Below, one piece after another: positions 7,401 to 14,683 of a stretch of 14,686 nt of DNA. Under the pieces are notes generated by a model. The model was not told the DNA's origin, did no database searches, and saw only the letters and a program-made list of their open reading frames with translations. How positions within the stretch are numbered: position 1 is the first letter of the stretch; the number at the start of each line of letters is the position of its first letter. Source of the stretch: Blastocatellia bacterium. Its GTDB lineage: Bacteria > Acidobacteriota > Blastocatellia > Pyrinomonadales > Pyrinomonadaceae. The position numbers were made by a program, and so were the translations under genes. The stretch lies in NCBI GenBank assembly GCA_003487805.1, contig DNNE01000056.1, forward strand, positions 1,305 to 15,990. The letters are read 5' to 3'.

Positions 7401-8566
7401 ATGACTCCTTCCTGATCGCTCGTATATATCCGCGGAACGCGAGCACTAATTCCGCAAGTGATCTCATAGGATATCGTCTTCATCATAGCGCCAATTTCTT
7501 CTGCGGATATGGACAACTTGCCGGCCTTCCCTAAAAGGATAACCTCATCATTGTGCGATGCGCCCGCAACCTCAGTTACGTCCACCAGCGTCAGATCCAT
7601 CGAAACGCGTCCGACCACCGGTGCAAACTCTCCGCGCACGATCACGCGGCCACGATTTGAAAGCGCGCGGCGATAGCCATCATCGTAGCCAATCGGCAGC
7701 GTTGCGATCAGCGAATCGCGTTTCGTTTCGAATGTGCATCCGTAGCCCAACTGCTCGCCGCGCGGCACTTTCTTCAGCAGCATGATGCGCGAATGAAGGG
7801 ACATGACCGGCCGGAGTGGCGGCCTTTCGACATTCGCCGGCAGGACATCTCGTGTGAATCCGTAAAGCGTCCCTCCGGGTCGCACCAGGTTCTCGCCGTC
7901 TCTCGCGTGCGCGAAAGTGGCCGCCGAATTAGCGGCATGAATAAACTTCGGCGCGAAACCGTTCTCGCGAAAGATTCGCACGGCATTTTGAAAACTGAGA
8001 AGTTGATCGTTGGTAAAATCCGCTTTCGTTTCATCGTCAGCCGCGGCGAGATGCGTCATCAATCCATCAATCCGGATGTTCGTAAAGCGTTTAGCGGACT
8101 GCGCGAATTCTGAAACTTGATCAGCGCGCACCCCCAGACGTCCCATGCCGGTATCGATCTTAACGTGCACGTCGGCGATTGCTCTGGCCTCGCGGGCGGC
8201 TCGATCGAGTGACTCGATCATGTCGAGCCGATAGACGACCGGCGTCAATCGCTGCTCGAGGCACGCAGCCTCCTGGCCTTTCCAAAACCCACCGAGACCC
8301 AAAATCGGCCGCGTAATTCCCGCCCGTCGCAGCTCGATTCCTTCTTCAGGCAAGGCCACGCCAAACCAGTCCGTCCCTTCAGCTTCCAAACGGCGCGCGC
8401 ACTCGACTGCACCGTGGCCGTACGCGTTCGCTTTGACCGCCGCCATAACACAGACCTTCGCGCCCGCGCGCTCGCGAATCACGTGCAAGTTATGCGCGAG
8501 TGCGTCGAGGTTGATCTCGGCCCAGGTCGGACGACCCATGCGTTCGATTGACGTTGAAGTATCCAC
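7397..8566 (-). CDS. alr: Alanine racemase (PLP-dependent)
   Basis: 389-aa alanine racemase, which interconverts L- and D-alanine for peptidoglycan. The PLP-binding lysine is at about 45 in MAAVKANAYGHG. The VHVKIDTGMGRLG motif with the phosphate/carboxylate-contacting region is at about 133-145. The catalytic tyrosine of the second base is in LGYGCTFE, followed by the IGYDDGYRR signature. The C-terminal beta domain is complete. The start is ambiguous: GTG at 8566 lies inside an intergenic repeat unit, while ATG at 8539 is only three codons before the conserved TWAEINL. Neither has a Shine-Dalgarno. I list the longer form; 8539 is equally plausible. It lies between dnaB and a DUF1569 gene and overlaps the latter by 4 bp. 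DnaB followed by alr is a common bacterial arrangement. Confidence 0.95.
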   Translation of the reverse strand: MDTSTSIERMGRPTWAEINLDALAHNLHVIRERAGAKVCVMAAVKANAYGHGAVECARRLEAEGTDWFGVALPEEGIELRRAGITRPILGLGGFWKGQEAACLEQRLTPVVYRLDMIESLDRAAREARAIADVHVKIDTGMGRLGVRADQVSEFAQSAKRFTNIRIDGLMTHLAAADDETKADFTNDQLLSFQNAVRIFRENGFAPKFIHAANSAATFAHARDGENLVRPGGTLYGFTRDVLPANVERPPLRPVMSLHSRIMLLKKVPRGEQLGYGCTFETKRDSLIATLPIGYDDGYRRALSNRGRVIVRGEFAPVVGRVSMDLTLVDVTEVAGASHNDEVILLGKAGKLSISAEEIGAMMKTISYEITCGISARVPRIYTSDQEGVM

Positions 8567-8692
8567 AGATTACGCAGATTACACCGATTCAATACTGAAA
8601 TGCAGTTGCGAGCGAGGGGGGGATTAAGTCCCCTAGATCCCACAGCATGACGATCTTCTTTTGAATCTGTGCAATCTGCGTAATCTGTGGAT
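8561..8692. repeat. Inverted pair of ATCCACAGATTACGCAGATT repeats (REPIN-like)
   Basis: The 32-nt left arm (8561-8592) and the reverse complement of the right arm (8661-8692) agree at 30 of 32 positions, around a 68-nt core with a small GGGGA/TCCCC hairpin (8619-8633). The left arm covers the GTG start candidate of alr; the right arm ends 6 bp from the dnaB stop. There is no ORF inside and no clear target duplication. Confidence 0.92.
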
Positions 8693-8698
8693 GAATTC

Positions 8699-10129
8699 CT
8701 AGAATCCTTCGTCACCGCGACTGATGCGCGGCGAGCCCTTTGATCGATCGAAACGGGCGAGGTAAGAACCAAGCGCATCTCGATCGAGATCGGCAAACTT
8801 GGCGAATTGATTTATGAAGGCGAGATAGACCGTGTCGGTAGGACCGTTACGTTGCTTGGCGACGATTAACTCCGCGATGTTCTTGTTCTCTTCCTGTTTA
8901 TTGTACTGCTCTTCACGATAGATAAAGGCGACCACGTCAGCGTCCTGCTCAATCGCGCCTGACTCGCGGAGGTCTGCAAGTTGCGGACGATGATCAGTGC
9001 GATTTTCAGGCGCGCGCGACAACTGCGACAGCGCCACCATCGGGATATCAAGCTCCTTTGCGAGGGCTTTCAGCTCGCGCGAAATTTGCGAAACTTCCTG
9101 TTGCCGCGATTCGAATCGTCCTGAAGAGCCGGACATCAACTGCAGGTAATCGACCACGATCAGATCGAGTTGCTTCTGCTCAGTCGCCAGTCGTCGCGCT
9201 TTTGCTCGCATCTCCAGAACTGAAATCGCCGCCGTGTCATCGATGAAGATGCGCGCATCGGCCAGTCTGCCCAGCGCTTTGCCCAAACGCGACCACTCTT
9301 CGTTTGAAAGATAGCCGCTGCGGAATTTTTGCGCGTCGACACTCGCTTCTGAACAAAGCATGCGCATCGCCAACGCCTCTGCTGACATTTCCAGGGAAAA
9401 GATGCCGACGACTGCGTTACTTTCGATCGCTGCATGCTGCGCGAGCGTCAAAGCCAAACTCGTCTTGCCCATCGAAGGCCGCGCGGCGATGACGACCAGG
9501 TCCTGTTTTTGGAAGCCAGAGGTAAGTGCATCGAGACCTTTGAACCCGGTGGGGACCCCGGTAACCACGAGGTCACGATGTTCGATCGCCTCCGCCTTTT
9601 CCAAAACTCTTTCTGCTGGATGCTTGATATGTTCGAAGCCCTGACGGATTCGTTCATCAGCCAGGGCAAAGATCGCGTGTTCCGCATGATCGAGGATGTT
9701 CTGCGGCTCGTCTTCTTCTTCCAAAGCTTCAGCACTGATCTTGTCTGCGGTTTTGATTAGTTGACGAAGAAGTGATTTCCCACGAATGACCTTCGCATAC
9801 GGAATGAGGCTCGAGACGTGGGGCAGTCCATTGGTCAGATTCGTTAGATAGAGCATTCCACCTGACGCTTCAAGTGAATTGTCTCGCCTCAGTTCTTCTG
9901 CGATGAGAATGGGGTCAATCTCCGATCCTCGCTCGAACAAGACGATCATCGCCGCGAAAATTCTGCGATTCGAAGGCACATACAAGTCTGGTGGTTTGAC
10001 TAGCTCAACAGCCTGCGCGATTAAAGAATTGTCCAGGAAAATCGCGCCGAGAAAGGCACGTTCAGTTTCAGGGCTGCTCGGAAGCGCGCGCTCTAGTCCT
10101 ATGCTGCGAATCGGTTCAGGTGTTGCCAT
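8699..10129 (-). CDS. dnaB: Replicative DNA helicase DnaB
   Basis: 476-aa DnaB, full length and with no intein. The N-terminal primase-interacting helical domain spans about 19-120, a linker about 130-185, and the RecA-like ATPase domain the rest. Walker A is ARPSMGKTS at 216-224, the glutamate motif FSLEMS at 244-249, Walker B LDLIVVDYLQL at 321-331, the SQLSRAPE motif at 368-375, and the arginine-finger region AKQRNGPTD at 424-432. It forms the hexameric ring that unwinds DNA at the replication fork. ATG at 10129 is the only good start; no Shine-Dalgarno is obvious. A -10-like TATAGT is present upstream at about 10154-10159 but with no matching -35. The TAG stop is 6 bp from the repeat pair separating it from alr. 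Confidence 0.97.
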   Translation of the reverse strand: MATPEPIRSIGLERALPSSPETERAFLGAIFLDNSLIAQAVELVKPPDLYVPSNRRIFAAMIVLFERGSEIDPILIAEELRRDNSLEASGGMLYLTNLTNGLPHVSSLIPYAKVIRGKSLLRQLIKTADKISAEALEEEDEPQNILDHAEHAIFALADERIRQGFEHIKHPAERVLEKAEAIEHRDLVVTGVPTGFKGLDALTSGFQKQDLVVIAARPSMGKTSLALTLAQHAAIESNAVVGIFSLEMSAEALAMRMLCSEASVDAQKFRSGYLSNEEWSRLGKALGRLADARIFIDDTAAISVLEMRAKARRLATEQKQLDLIVVDYLQLMSGSSGRFESRQQEVSQISRELKALAKELDIPMVALSQLSRAPENRTDHRPQLADLRESGAIEQDADVVAFIYREEQYNKQEENKNIAELIVAKQRNGPTDTVYLAFINQFAKFADLDRDALGSYLARFDRSKGSPRISRGDEGF

Positions 10130-10214
10130 GTCTGCTTACGTGGGGGCGCAACTATACTACGCGTGAGGACGCGTGTGGGCGTTGTTCGTGTTTTTTTTGT
10201 CGAAGTGGTCGAGC
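10130..10214. other. dnaB upstream gap: palindrome and A/T tracts, no assigned signal
   Basis: This gap holds a small inverted repeat ACGCGT-GAGG-ACGCGT (10159-10174) and an eight-base T run at about 10191-10198; a second T run lies just inside the preceding gene. On the minus strand TATAGT (10154-10159) resembles a -10 box for dnaB, but no -35 stands at 16-18 bp. There is no paired repeat of the kind found in other gaps. Confidence 0.4.
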
Positions 10215-10568
10215 CTAGTCAGGTTTTTTTGTAGCAGTGTTGAACTCTTCTGCACGATCCAGGAGAACATCTATGCCAATGCGTTCATTTACGACAGGGT
10301 TCACAATTCCCTTCGCAGTCAACTCCTTTATGATCACACCTTGAATGATCAGAGGTCCAGCGAGTGCCGTCACTTGCGCGTCATCTATATCTCCCAGCGT
10401 CGCGTTAACCTTGTCCAACGTAATGCCGCGCTCTCGTAGCTTTTCCACCGCCGGCGCGATCTTGTCGTGTATTGTCCCATTCAATATTGCAAGCAACACA
10501 ACCCATTGTCGCGCCGGCAACGCAATTTGAATCAAAGGATCATCTTGGATGTTCTTAATTTTCGACAT
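10215..10568 (-). CDS. Small conserved-looking protein of unknown function between rplI and dnaB
   Basis: 117-aa acidic protein that I do not recognise. I chose the ATG at 10568, because AGGAAGAG lies a few bases upstream; an adjacent GTG at 10571 would add one residue. It overlaps the end of rplI by 14 bp, which suggests coupled translation. The sequence is soluble and mostly helical: a hydrophobic helix IALPARQWVVLLAILNG at about 15-31, a charged helix to about 48, then an alternating region (GDIDDAQVTALAGPLIIQG), and a polar tail ending in Lys-Lys-Pro-Asp. There are no cysteines, signal peptide or catalytic motif. Its position in a ribosomal protein/replication operon suggests a cytoplasmic housekeeping or regulatory role, but this is inference. 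Downstream of its TAG are A/T tracts (10190-10230) and then dnaB. Confidence 0.75.
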   Translation of the reverse strand: MSKIKNIQDDPLIQIALPARQWVVLLAILNGTIHDKIAPAVEKLRERGITLDKVNATLGDIDDAQVTALAGPLIIQGVIIKELTAKGIVNPVVNERIGIDVLLDRAEEFNTATKKPD

Positions 10569-11118
10569 CACTCTCTTCCTTTTCAGTCGCTTCGGCTCTG
10601 ACTTCCTTCGGAGTCTCCGTCTTTATCGCTTCTGCCGGCAACGCTTCGACATTAACCTCAACACCACCTTCACCAAGCACGCTGATCGGGAGCTCGACTG
10701 TCACTTCGCGATGCAAACGCAGCGGAACGTTATAGGTGCCAAAACGCTTGATGGGTTCGCGCAAAACGATCTTGCGTCGATCGATTTCGTAGCCCTGTTC
10801 CTTGAGCTCGTGCGCGATATCCATCGACGTGACTGATCCATAGAGCACTCCGGCCTCGCCCACTTTTCGCTCAAACTTCAGAGTCAGTTTGCGCAACTGG
10901 TCACCCTGCAACTCGGCAGTCGATCGATCCTTCGCTTCACGTTTCGCCAGGGCCGCTTTTTCGCCTTCAATTTGGCGAACGTTGTTGGTCGTGGCTTCTA
11001 CTGCCAATTTGCGCGGCAGCAAGTAGTTGCGCGCGTAACCGGCTTTGACGCGCACGATTTCCCCGCGCGCGCCCAGATTCTCAATGTCTTCACGTAAGAG
11101 AACTTGTGTATGTGGCAT
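10555..11118 (-). CDS. rplI: 50S ribosomal protein L9
   Basis: 187-aa L9. The rRNA-binding N-terminal domain with the family signature (VLLREDIENLGARGE, then VKAGYARNYLLPRKLA at 25-39) spans residues 1-50. The long connecting helix covers about 45-80, and the C-terminal domain (GVLYGSVTSMDIAHELK...) about 85-152. Residues after about 155 form an unusual acidic tail (TETPKEVRAEATEKEESD), making the protein about 35-40 residues longer than typical L9. ATG at 11118 with GAGGGG about 9 nt upstream. It is separated from rpsR by a 115-bp gap filled with an inverted pair of CCCTCTCCC repeats. The downstream orphan gene overlaps it by 14 bp. Confidence 0.97.
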   Translation of the reverse strand: MPHTQVLLREDIENLGARGEIVRVKAGYARNYLLPRKLAVEATTNNVRQIEGEKAALAKREAKDRSTAELQGDQLRKLTLKFERKVGEAGVLYGSVTSMDIAHELKEQGYEIDRRKIVLREPIKRFGTYNVPLRLHREVTVELPISVLGEGGVEVNVEALPAEAIKTETPKEVRAEATEKEESDVEN

Positions 11119-11137
11119 GGTTCTTATCCCCTCGGTC

Positions 11138-11229
11138 TCCCTCTCCCTCTGGGAGAGGGCTGGGGGTGAGGGACGCAGTTGCAGCGGCGTCTAAACCCTC
11201 ACCCTAACCCTCTCCCAGAGGGAGAGGGA
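11138..11229. repeat. Inverted pair of CCCTCTCCC...GGTGAGGG repeats
   Basis: The left unit (11138-11172) contains the hairpin CCCTCTCCC-TCT-GGGAGAGGG (11139-11159) followed by a GGTGAGGG end. The right unit (11196-11229) is nearly the same sequence inverted. The pair sits between rpsR and rplI, splitting a classical ribosomal protein operon. This repeat type is, to my knowledge, dispersed in many unrelated bacterial genomes. Confidence 0.9.
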
Positions 11230-11234
11230 AAAAA

Positions 11235-11534
<300 letters not shown>

Positions 11535-11564
11535 AAGCTTTCCCTTCTCTCGCCGACCGAAAGT

Positions 11565-11984
11565 CTAGGCGACCGACTCTTCTTCCTCCGGTTCAGTTTG
11601 CGCCACGGCCTTAATGGCTTTGCCGCTTGCCGGTTTCTTGGCGGCTTTGCGCGCCCGCCGGTCCTTCAACTTATCCGCGCGGCGACGCATTTCATCCACG
11701 CGAATGGTCATGTAACGCAGGATTTGATCGTTGACGCGCATGCGACGCTCGACTTCGGCAATCTCCGCACCCGAGCCTTCCACTTCCAGCAGCACATAGG
11801 TGCCGTTTCGCTTGTGGTTGATCTCGTAAGCGAGCTGCCGCTTGCCCATCATCTCGGTCTTCGTAATGCTTCCACCCTGACTGGTGATGATTTTCTGCAC
11901 ACCTTCGCTCAGCTGCATTACTTCATTTTCAGCTACGTCGGGATCGATGATGAAGATTACTTCGTAGGTTCTTTTTTCCGCCAA
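11565..11984 (-). CDS. rpsF: 30S ribosomal protein S6
   Basis: 139-aa S6. The N-terminal strand KRTYEVIFIIDPD (4-16), the central GKRQLAYEINHKRNGTYVLLEV (48-69) and the VNDQILRYMTIRVDE (84-98) are family signatures. After about residue 100 comes a Lys/Arg-rich extension and an acidic end (EPEEEESVA), longer than minimal S6 but reminiscent of the glutamate tail of enteric S6. The start codon is TTG at 11984; AAGGAG 7 nt upstream supports it and no ATG is in range. The protein binds the 30S platform with S18. A double-hairpin repeat sits between its Shine-Dalgarno and the upstream pth stop. Confidence 0.96.
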   Translation of the reverse strand: MAEKRTYEVIFIIDPDVAENEVMQLSEGVQKIITSQGGSITKTEMMGKRQLAYEINHKRNGTYVLLEVEGSGAEIAEVERRMRVNDQILRYMTIRVDEMRRRADKLKDRRARKAAKKPASGKAIKAVAQTEPEEEESVA

Positions 11985-12000
11985 AATTCAACTCCTTCGG

Positions 12001-12057
12001 TTTGGAAACCGGACTCGTCCGGCTACTAACGTCTGGCGGACAAGTCCGCCATCTAAA
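12001..12057. repeat. Double-hairpin element, copy A (pth-rpsF gap)
   Basis: Two adjacent hairpins: CCGGAC-TC-GTCCGG (12009-12022) and GGCGGAC-AA-GTCCGCC (12035-12050). They are bordered by TTTGGA on the left and TCTAAAC on the right. Layout and ends match copy B at 13449-13504. It lies just upstream of the rpsF Shine-Dalgarno. Confidence 0.8.
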
Positions 12058-12060
12058 CAA

Positions 12061-12639
12061 TTACTCTTTCTTTGCGCTTACCTCGTTATACAACGACATA
12101 GCTTTTGCTACGCCGTCCCGTAACACTGAGCGCATTGCCTCTGCGGCGCGCTCTAAAATTTCCGCCAACGATTCTTTTTCGGCCTTCGTAAATTCGTTCA
12201 AAACGAAATTCTTTGCGTCACTGAGTGGGTGATCGGGTTGAATCCCAATTCGCAGCCGAATGAATTCGTTGGTTCCCAACGCGCCGATGATCGACTTCAG
12301 TCCGTTGTGCCCACCCGCGCTGCCACGTTGCCGCAAACGAATCGAACCAAACGGCAAAGCCAGATCATCGCTGATGACGACTAGCGTTGCCGCATCCAGT
12401 TCAGGCTTTGAAATCAAACAACTGACGGCGTCGCCGCTCAAGTTTATGAAAGTTTGCGGCTTGGCCAACTTCACGCGCTGATTTTCAATCAATCCGCTGC
12501 CGACAAACGATTGGCATTCACTTCGCCGGATATTAACGGCAGCATCAGCAGCCAACTTATCCACCAGCATGAATCCCAGATTGTGTCGCGTCCGCGCGTA
12601 TTCCGTTCCGGGATTTCCAAGGCCAACGATCAAGAACAT
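12061..12639 (-). CDS. pth: Peptidyl-tRNA hydrolase
   Basis: 193-aa Pth, which releases peptides from prematurely dissociated peptidyl-tRNA. I start at the ATG at 12639, because the fold begins with MFLIVGLGNPG there; an upstream extension would be encoded by intergenic repeat sequence. The catalytic residues align with the E. coli enzyme: Asn9 (GLGNPG), His19 (TRHNLGF), Asp91 (ISDDLALP) and Asn112 in GSAGGHNGLKSI. The second acidic residue usually seen in the DDLDLP motif is Ala here (94), a modest deviation. There is no Shine-Dalgarno; a CAATTGCC-type repeat directly abuts the start codon. It sits between rplY and rpsF, as in many bacteria, though ychF, often found next, is absent. Confidence 0.96.
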   Translation of the reverse strand: MFLIVGLGNPGTEYARTRHNLGFMLVDKLAADAAVNIRRSECQSFVGSGLIENQRVKLAKPQTFINLSGDAVSCLISKPELDAATLVVISDDLALPFGSIRLRQRGSAGGHNGLKSIIGALGTNEFIRLRIGIQPDHPLSDAKNFVLNEFTKAEKESLAEILERAAEAMRSVLRDGVAKAMSLYNEVSAKKE

Positions 12640-12640
12640 T

Positions 12641-12742
12641 TTCAATTTCCGATTGCCAATTGCCAATTGAAATCACGTGGTGCTCAAACTCGGTTCTGTT
12701 GCGAGCACACAATCGACAATCGCAAATCGGCAATCGGCAATG
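12641..12742. repeat. Inverted pair of CAATTGCCAATTG / CAATCGGCAATCG repeats
   Basis: The left array (about 12641-12672) and right array (about 12708-12742) are degenerate runs of a CAATYGSC-like unit in opposite orientation. The core contains GTGCTC...GAGCAC. The left end touches the pth start codon and the right end is 3 bp from the rplY stop. Confidence 0.75.
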
Positions 12743-12745
12743 GTC

Positions 12746-13423
12746 TTACTTCTCTTCGGCGGCTTCGCCTTCCTCTTCCTTCTTGCCCTTGCCGATAACT
12801 TCAGGTTCGGCCGGAGCTTCGCCTTCAACCGGTGCTGCAACCTCGACCGGCTCTTCCTTCACGACGCCAACGGTGGCGATAACGGTGTCGGCACCGGTGA
12901 GGATTTCGACGCCCTCGCTCGTCGGAATGTCGGAGACGTGCAGCACATCGTGAACGCCAAGGTTCGTCACATCCACATCGAGGTGCTCAGGAATGTCGCG
13001 CGGTTCGCAACGAATCTCAACTTCGCGAATGATCTGTTCAAGAACCCCCGCTCCTTCGCGCACGCCAATCGGTTCGCCGACCAGACGCAATGGCACGGTT
13101 GCTTCGATCTTCTCGCCTTTGACCAAACGCTTGAAATCGGCATGGATCAGACGCGAGCGCACGGGATCGATTTGGCGATCGATAAACATGACTTCAGTTG
13201 CTTCCACGCCCTCGATATCAACCGTAAAGATTGTGTTGCGACCCGTGTCTGATCGGAGAATCGCCGCTAATTCCCTCAGTGGCGCTAACGCCGCCACCGC
13301 CTCGGTGCCGCCGCCATAAATCGTCACCGGGACCTGGCCTTCGCGACGCGCGCGACGCGCATCGTTCTTTCCACGGCCTTCGCGGCGAACTGCGCGGACA
13401 ATGATTTCCTTCTTCTCTGCCAT
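12746..13423 (-). CDS. rplY: 50S ribosomal protein L25, CTC (general stress) form
   Basis: 225-aa two-domain L25/CTC protein that binds 5S rRNA. I start at the ATG at 13423 because AGGAGAG lies 5 nt upstream. The N-terminal L25 domain spans about 1-92 (RREGRGKNDARRARREGQVP, then the IYGGG loop). The C-terminal CTC beta domain spans about 95-190 (VPLRLVGEPIGVREGAGVLEQ, VDVTNLGVHDVLHVSDI). The tail after about 195 is low-complexity Pro/Glu/Lys (EGEAPAEPEVIGKGKKEEE). This gene order (prs, rplY, pth) is shared by many phyla. The TAA lies 3 bp from a repeat pair, and a double hairpin lies upstream towards prs. Confidence 0.95.
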   Translation of the reverse strand: MAEKKEIIVRAVRREGRGKNDARRARREGQVPVTIYGGGTEAVAALAPLRELAAILRSDTGRNTIFTVDIEGVEATEVMFIDRQIDPVRSRLIHADFKRLVKGEKIEATVPLRLVGEPIGVREGAGVLEQIIREVEIRCEPRDIPEHLDVDVTNLGVHDVLHVSDIPTSEGVEILTGADTVIATVGVVKEEPVEVAAPVEGEAPAEPEVIGKGKKEEEGEAAEEK

Positions 13424-13448
13424 GATTGCTCTCCTAAACACGACGCGT

Positions 13449-13504
13449 CGTTTAGAGTCGGCCTACCGGCCGACAACTGGCGGGCAGTAGCCCGCCTCTA
13501 AACG
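13449..13504. repeat. Double-hairpin element, copy B (rplY-prs gap)
   Basis: The outer arms CGTTTAGAG (13449-13457) and CTCTAAACG (13496-13504) are perfect complements. They enclose GTCGGCC-TACC-GGCCGAC (13457-13474) and GGCGGGC-AGTA-GCCCGCC (13479-13496). This gives a compact three-stem structure. Confidence 0.88.
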
Positions 13505-13524
13505 GCGTAACTATTAAATTTTTG

Positions 13525-13559
13525 CTGAAAGCTGGGATCGACGGCTACTTCGCTTTCAG
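13525..13559. other. Hairpin downstream of prs
   Basis: Arms CTGAAAGC (13525-13532) and GCTTTCAG (13552-13559) flank a 19-nt loop just past the prs stop. On the transcribed strand it is followed by CAAAAATTT rather than a U run, so a terminator role is doubtful. Confidence 0.4.
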
Positions 13560-13572
13560 TGTTTGCCCTTCG

Positions 13573-14520
13573 CTATACGAAGAGCGAAGAGACGCTGGTC
13601 TCTTCATGGATCGACTTGATCGCTTTCGCCAGGATAGGCGCAATGCTCAAGACTTTTATGTTTTTCAACTCCGCTGCTTTCGAGTTCAGCGGCACGGTGT
13701 TCGTCACCACAATCTGCTCGATACCTGAGTTCGCCAGATGCTGTGCGGCACGTCCTGAGAGTACCGGATGCGTAAAGCAGGCGTCAACTCGCGCGGCGCC
13801 GGCTGCCTTTAGCGCCTGCGAAACCTTCGTCAGCGAGCCGCCGGTGTCACACATATCATCGACGATCAGGCAATTTCTTCCCTGGACATCGCCAACGACG
13901 TTCATGACTTCGGCCACATTCGGCTTGTCACGGCGCTTGTCGCAAAGCGCGAGTTCCGCATCCAGCCGCTTCGCATATGCGCGCGCACGCTCAGCTCCGC
14001 CAGTGTCTGGCGCGACCACCGTGAGATTCGGCAGCGGAGCTTCCTGGTAGTACTTCATGAAAACCGGCGCGGCGTACAAGTGATCCACCGGAATATCAAA
14101 GAACCCCTGAATCTGCGGCGCATGCAAATCCATCGTCAGGATTCGATCGGCGCCTGCTGTCGTTACCAAATTCGCGACCAGCTTTGCCGAAATCGGCACG
14201 CGCGGCCGGTCTTTCTTGTCTGCCCGACCGTAACCGTAATACGGGAGCACCGCGGTGATGCGCGCCGATGACGAACGACGGAACGCATCGAGCATCACCA
14301 GCAACTCCATTAGATACGAGTCAGTCGGCGGACATGTCGGTTGGACGATAAAGCAATCCGCGCCGCGCACGTTCTCTTCAATCTGAAAATTGAATTCGCC
14401 GTCTGAAAACCGCGCCGTAGTCGCTTTGCCGAGGTCGCAGGACAGTTCACGACAGATCTCTTCGGCCAAACTTCGGTGCGCAGTGCCAGAGAAAATTTTT
14501 ATGCCGCCGGTGGTTCCCAT
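13573..14520 (-). CDS. prs: Ribose-phosphate pyrophosphokinase (PRPP synthetase)
   Basis: 315-aa class I PRPP synthetase, which makes PRPP from ribose 5-phosphate and ATP for nucleotide, His and Trp synthesis. Seen motifs are FSDGEFNFQI (38-47), FIVQPTCPP (57-65), the ATP-binding PYYGYGRADKKDRPRVPIS (93-111), the metal-binding His133 in DLHAPQIQGFFD, the flexible-loop CDKRRDKPN with the catalytic Lys195, and the PRPP loop DDMCDTGGS at 221-229. The usual Gln after the first Arg in the ARQD segment is Ala here (RAD). The ATG at 14520 has no Shine-Dalgarno; a TGATGAGTAATGAG-type repeat ends 3 bp upstream. It is preceded by tRNA-Gln and followed by rplY. Confidence 0.96.
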   Translation of the reverse strand: MGTTGGIKIFSGTAHRSLAEEICRELSCDLGKATTARFSDGEFNFQIEENVRGADCFIVQPTCPPTDSYLMELLVMLDAFRRSSSARITAVLPYYGYGRADKKDRPRVPISAKLVANLVTTAGADRILTMDLHAPQIQGFFDIPVDHLYAAPVFMKYYQEAPLPNLTVVAPDTGGAERARAYAKRLDAELALCDKRRDKPNVAEVMNVVGDVQGRNCLIVDDMCDTGGSLTKVSQALKAAGAARVDACFTHPVLSGRAAQHLANSGIEQIVVTNTVPLNSKAAELKNIKVLSIAPILAKAIKSIHEETSVSSLFV

Positions 14521-14523
14521 GAA

Positions 14524-14603
14524 TTAGTGATGAGTAATGAGTGATGAGCGCGTGCGTGACCCCGAAGATTACTCATAACTCATCACGCATTACTCATCAC
14601 TAA
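14524..14603. repeat. Inverted pair of TTAGTGATGAGTAATGAGTG repeats
   Basis: The left arm (14524-14548) and the reverse complement of the right arm (14579-14603) agree at 24 of 25 positions, and the units repeat a degenerate TGATGAG/TAATGAG motif. The pair fills the gap between the tRNA-Gln 3' end (5 bp away) and the prs start codon (3 bp away). Confidence 0.9.
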
Positions 14604-14608
14604 GAAAT

Positions 14609-14683
14609 TGGCTGGGGCGGAAGGATTCGAACCTACGAATGCCGGATCCAAAGACCGGTGCCTTACCACTTGGCGACGCCCCA
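14609..14683 (-). tRNA. tRNA-Gln (anticodon UUG)
   Basis: A 75-nt cloverleaf on the minus strand with encoded CCA (revcomp of 14609-14611) and discriminator G. The acceptor stem UGGGGCG/CGCCCCA pairs fully over 7 bp, including the U1-A72 pair typical of tRNA-Gln. The D arm has GCC/GGC with AAGUGGUAA. The anticodon loop CUUUGGA gives UUG. The T loop is UUCGAAU. Two stem positions are U-U mismatches: 31-39 in the anticodon stem and 50-64 in the T stem. It lies upstream of prs, a common neighbourhood, and its 5' end is near the window edge, so its promoter is not visible. Confidence 0.95.

Noticed and set aside
8561..8692. Remnant insertion sequence or MITE with terminal inverted repeats
   Set aside because: The arms match well, but there is no coding remnant and no convincing target-site duplication; paired-repeat (REPIN-like) is the more cautious label.
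10186..10230. Intrinsic terminators at the T runs near the orphan gene and dnaB
   Set aside because: The runs are T on the plus strand, so A on the transcribed minus strand RNA, and no stable GC hairpin precedes them in either direction.
12677..13252. Plus-strand open frame of 191 codons across rplY
   Set aside because: It is antisense to a clear L25/CTC gene with a strong ribosome site; the composition is that of a shadow frame.
14524..14603. CRISPR-like array
   Set aside because: The repeats are an inverted pair of degenerate short units without regular spacers; no cas gene is in the window.
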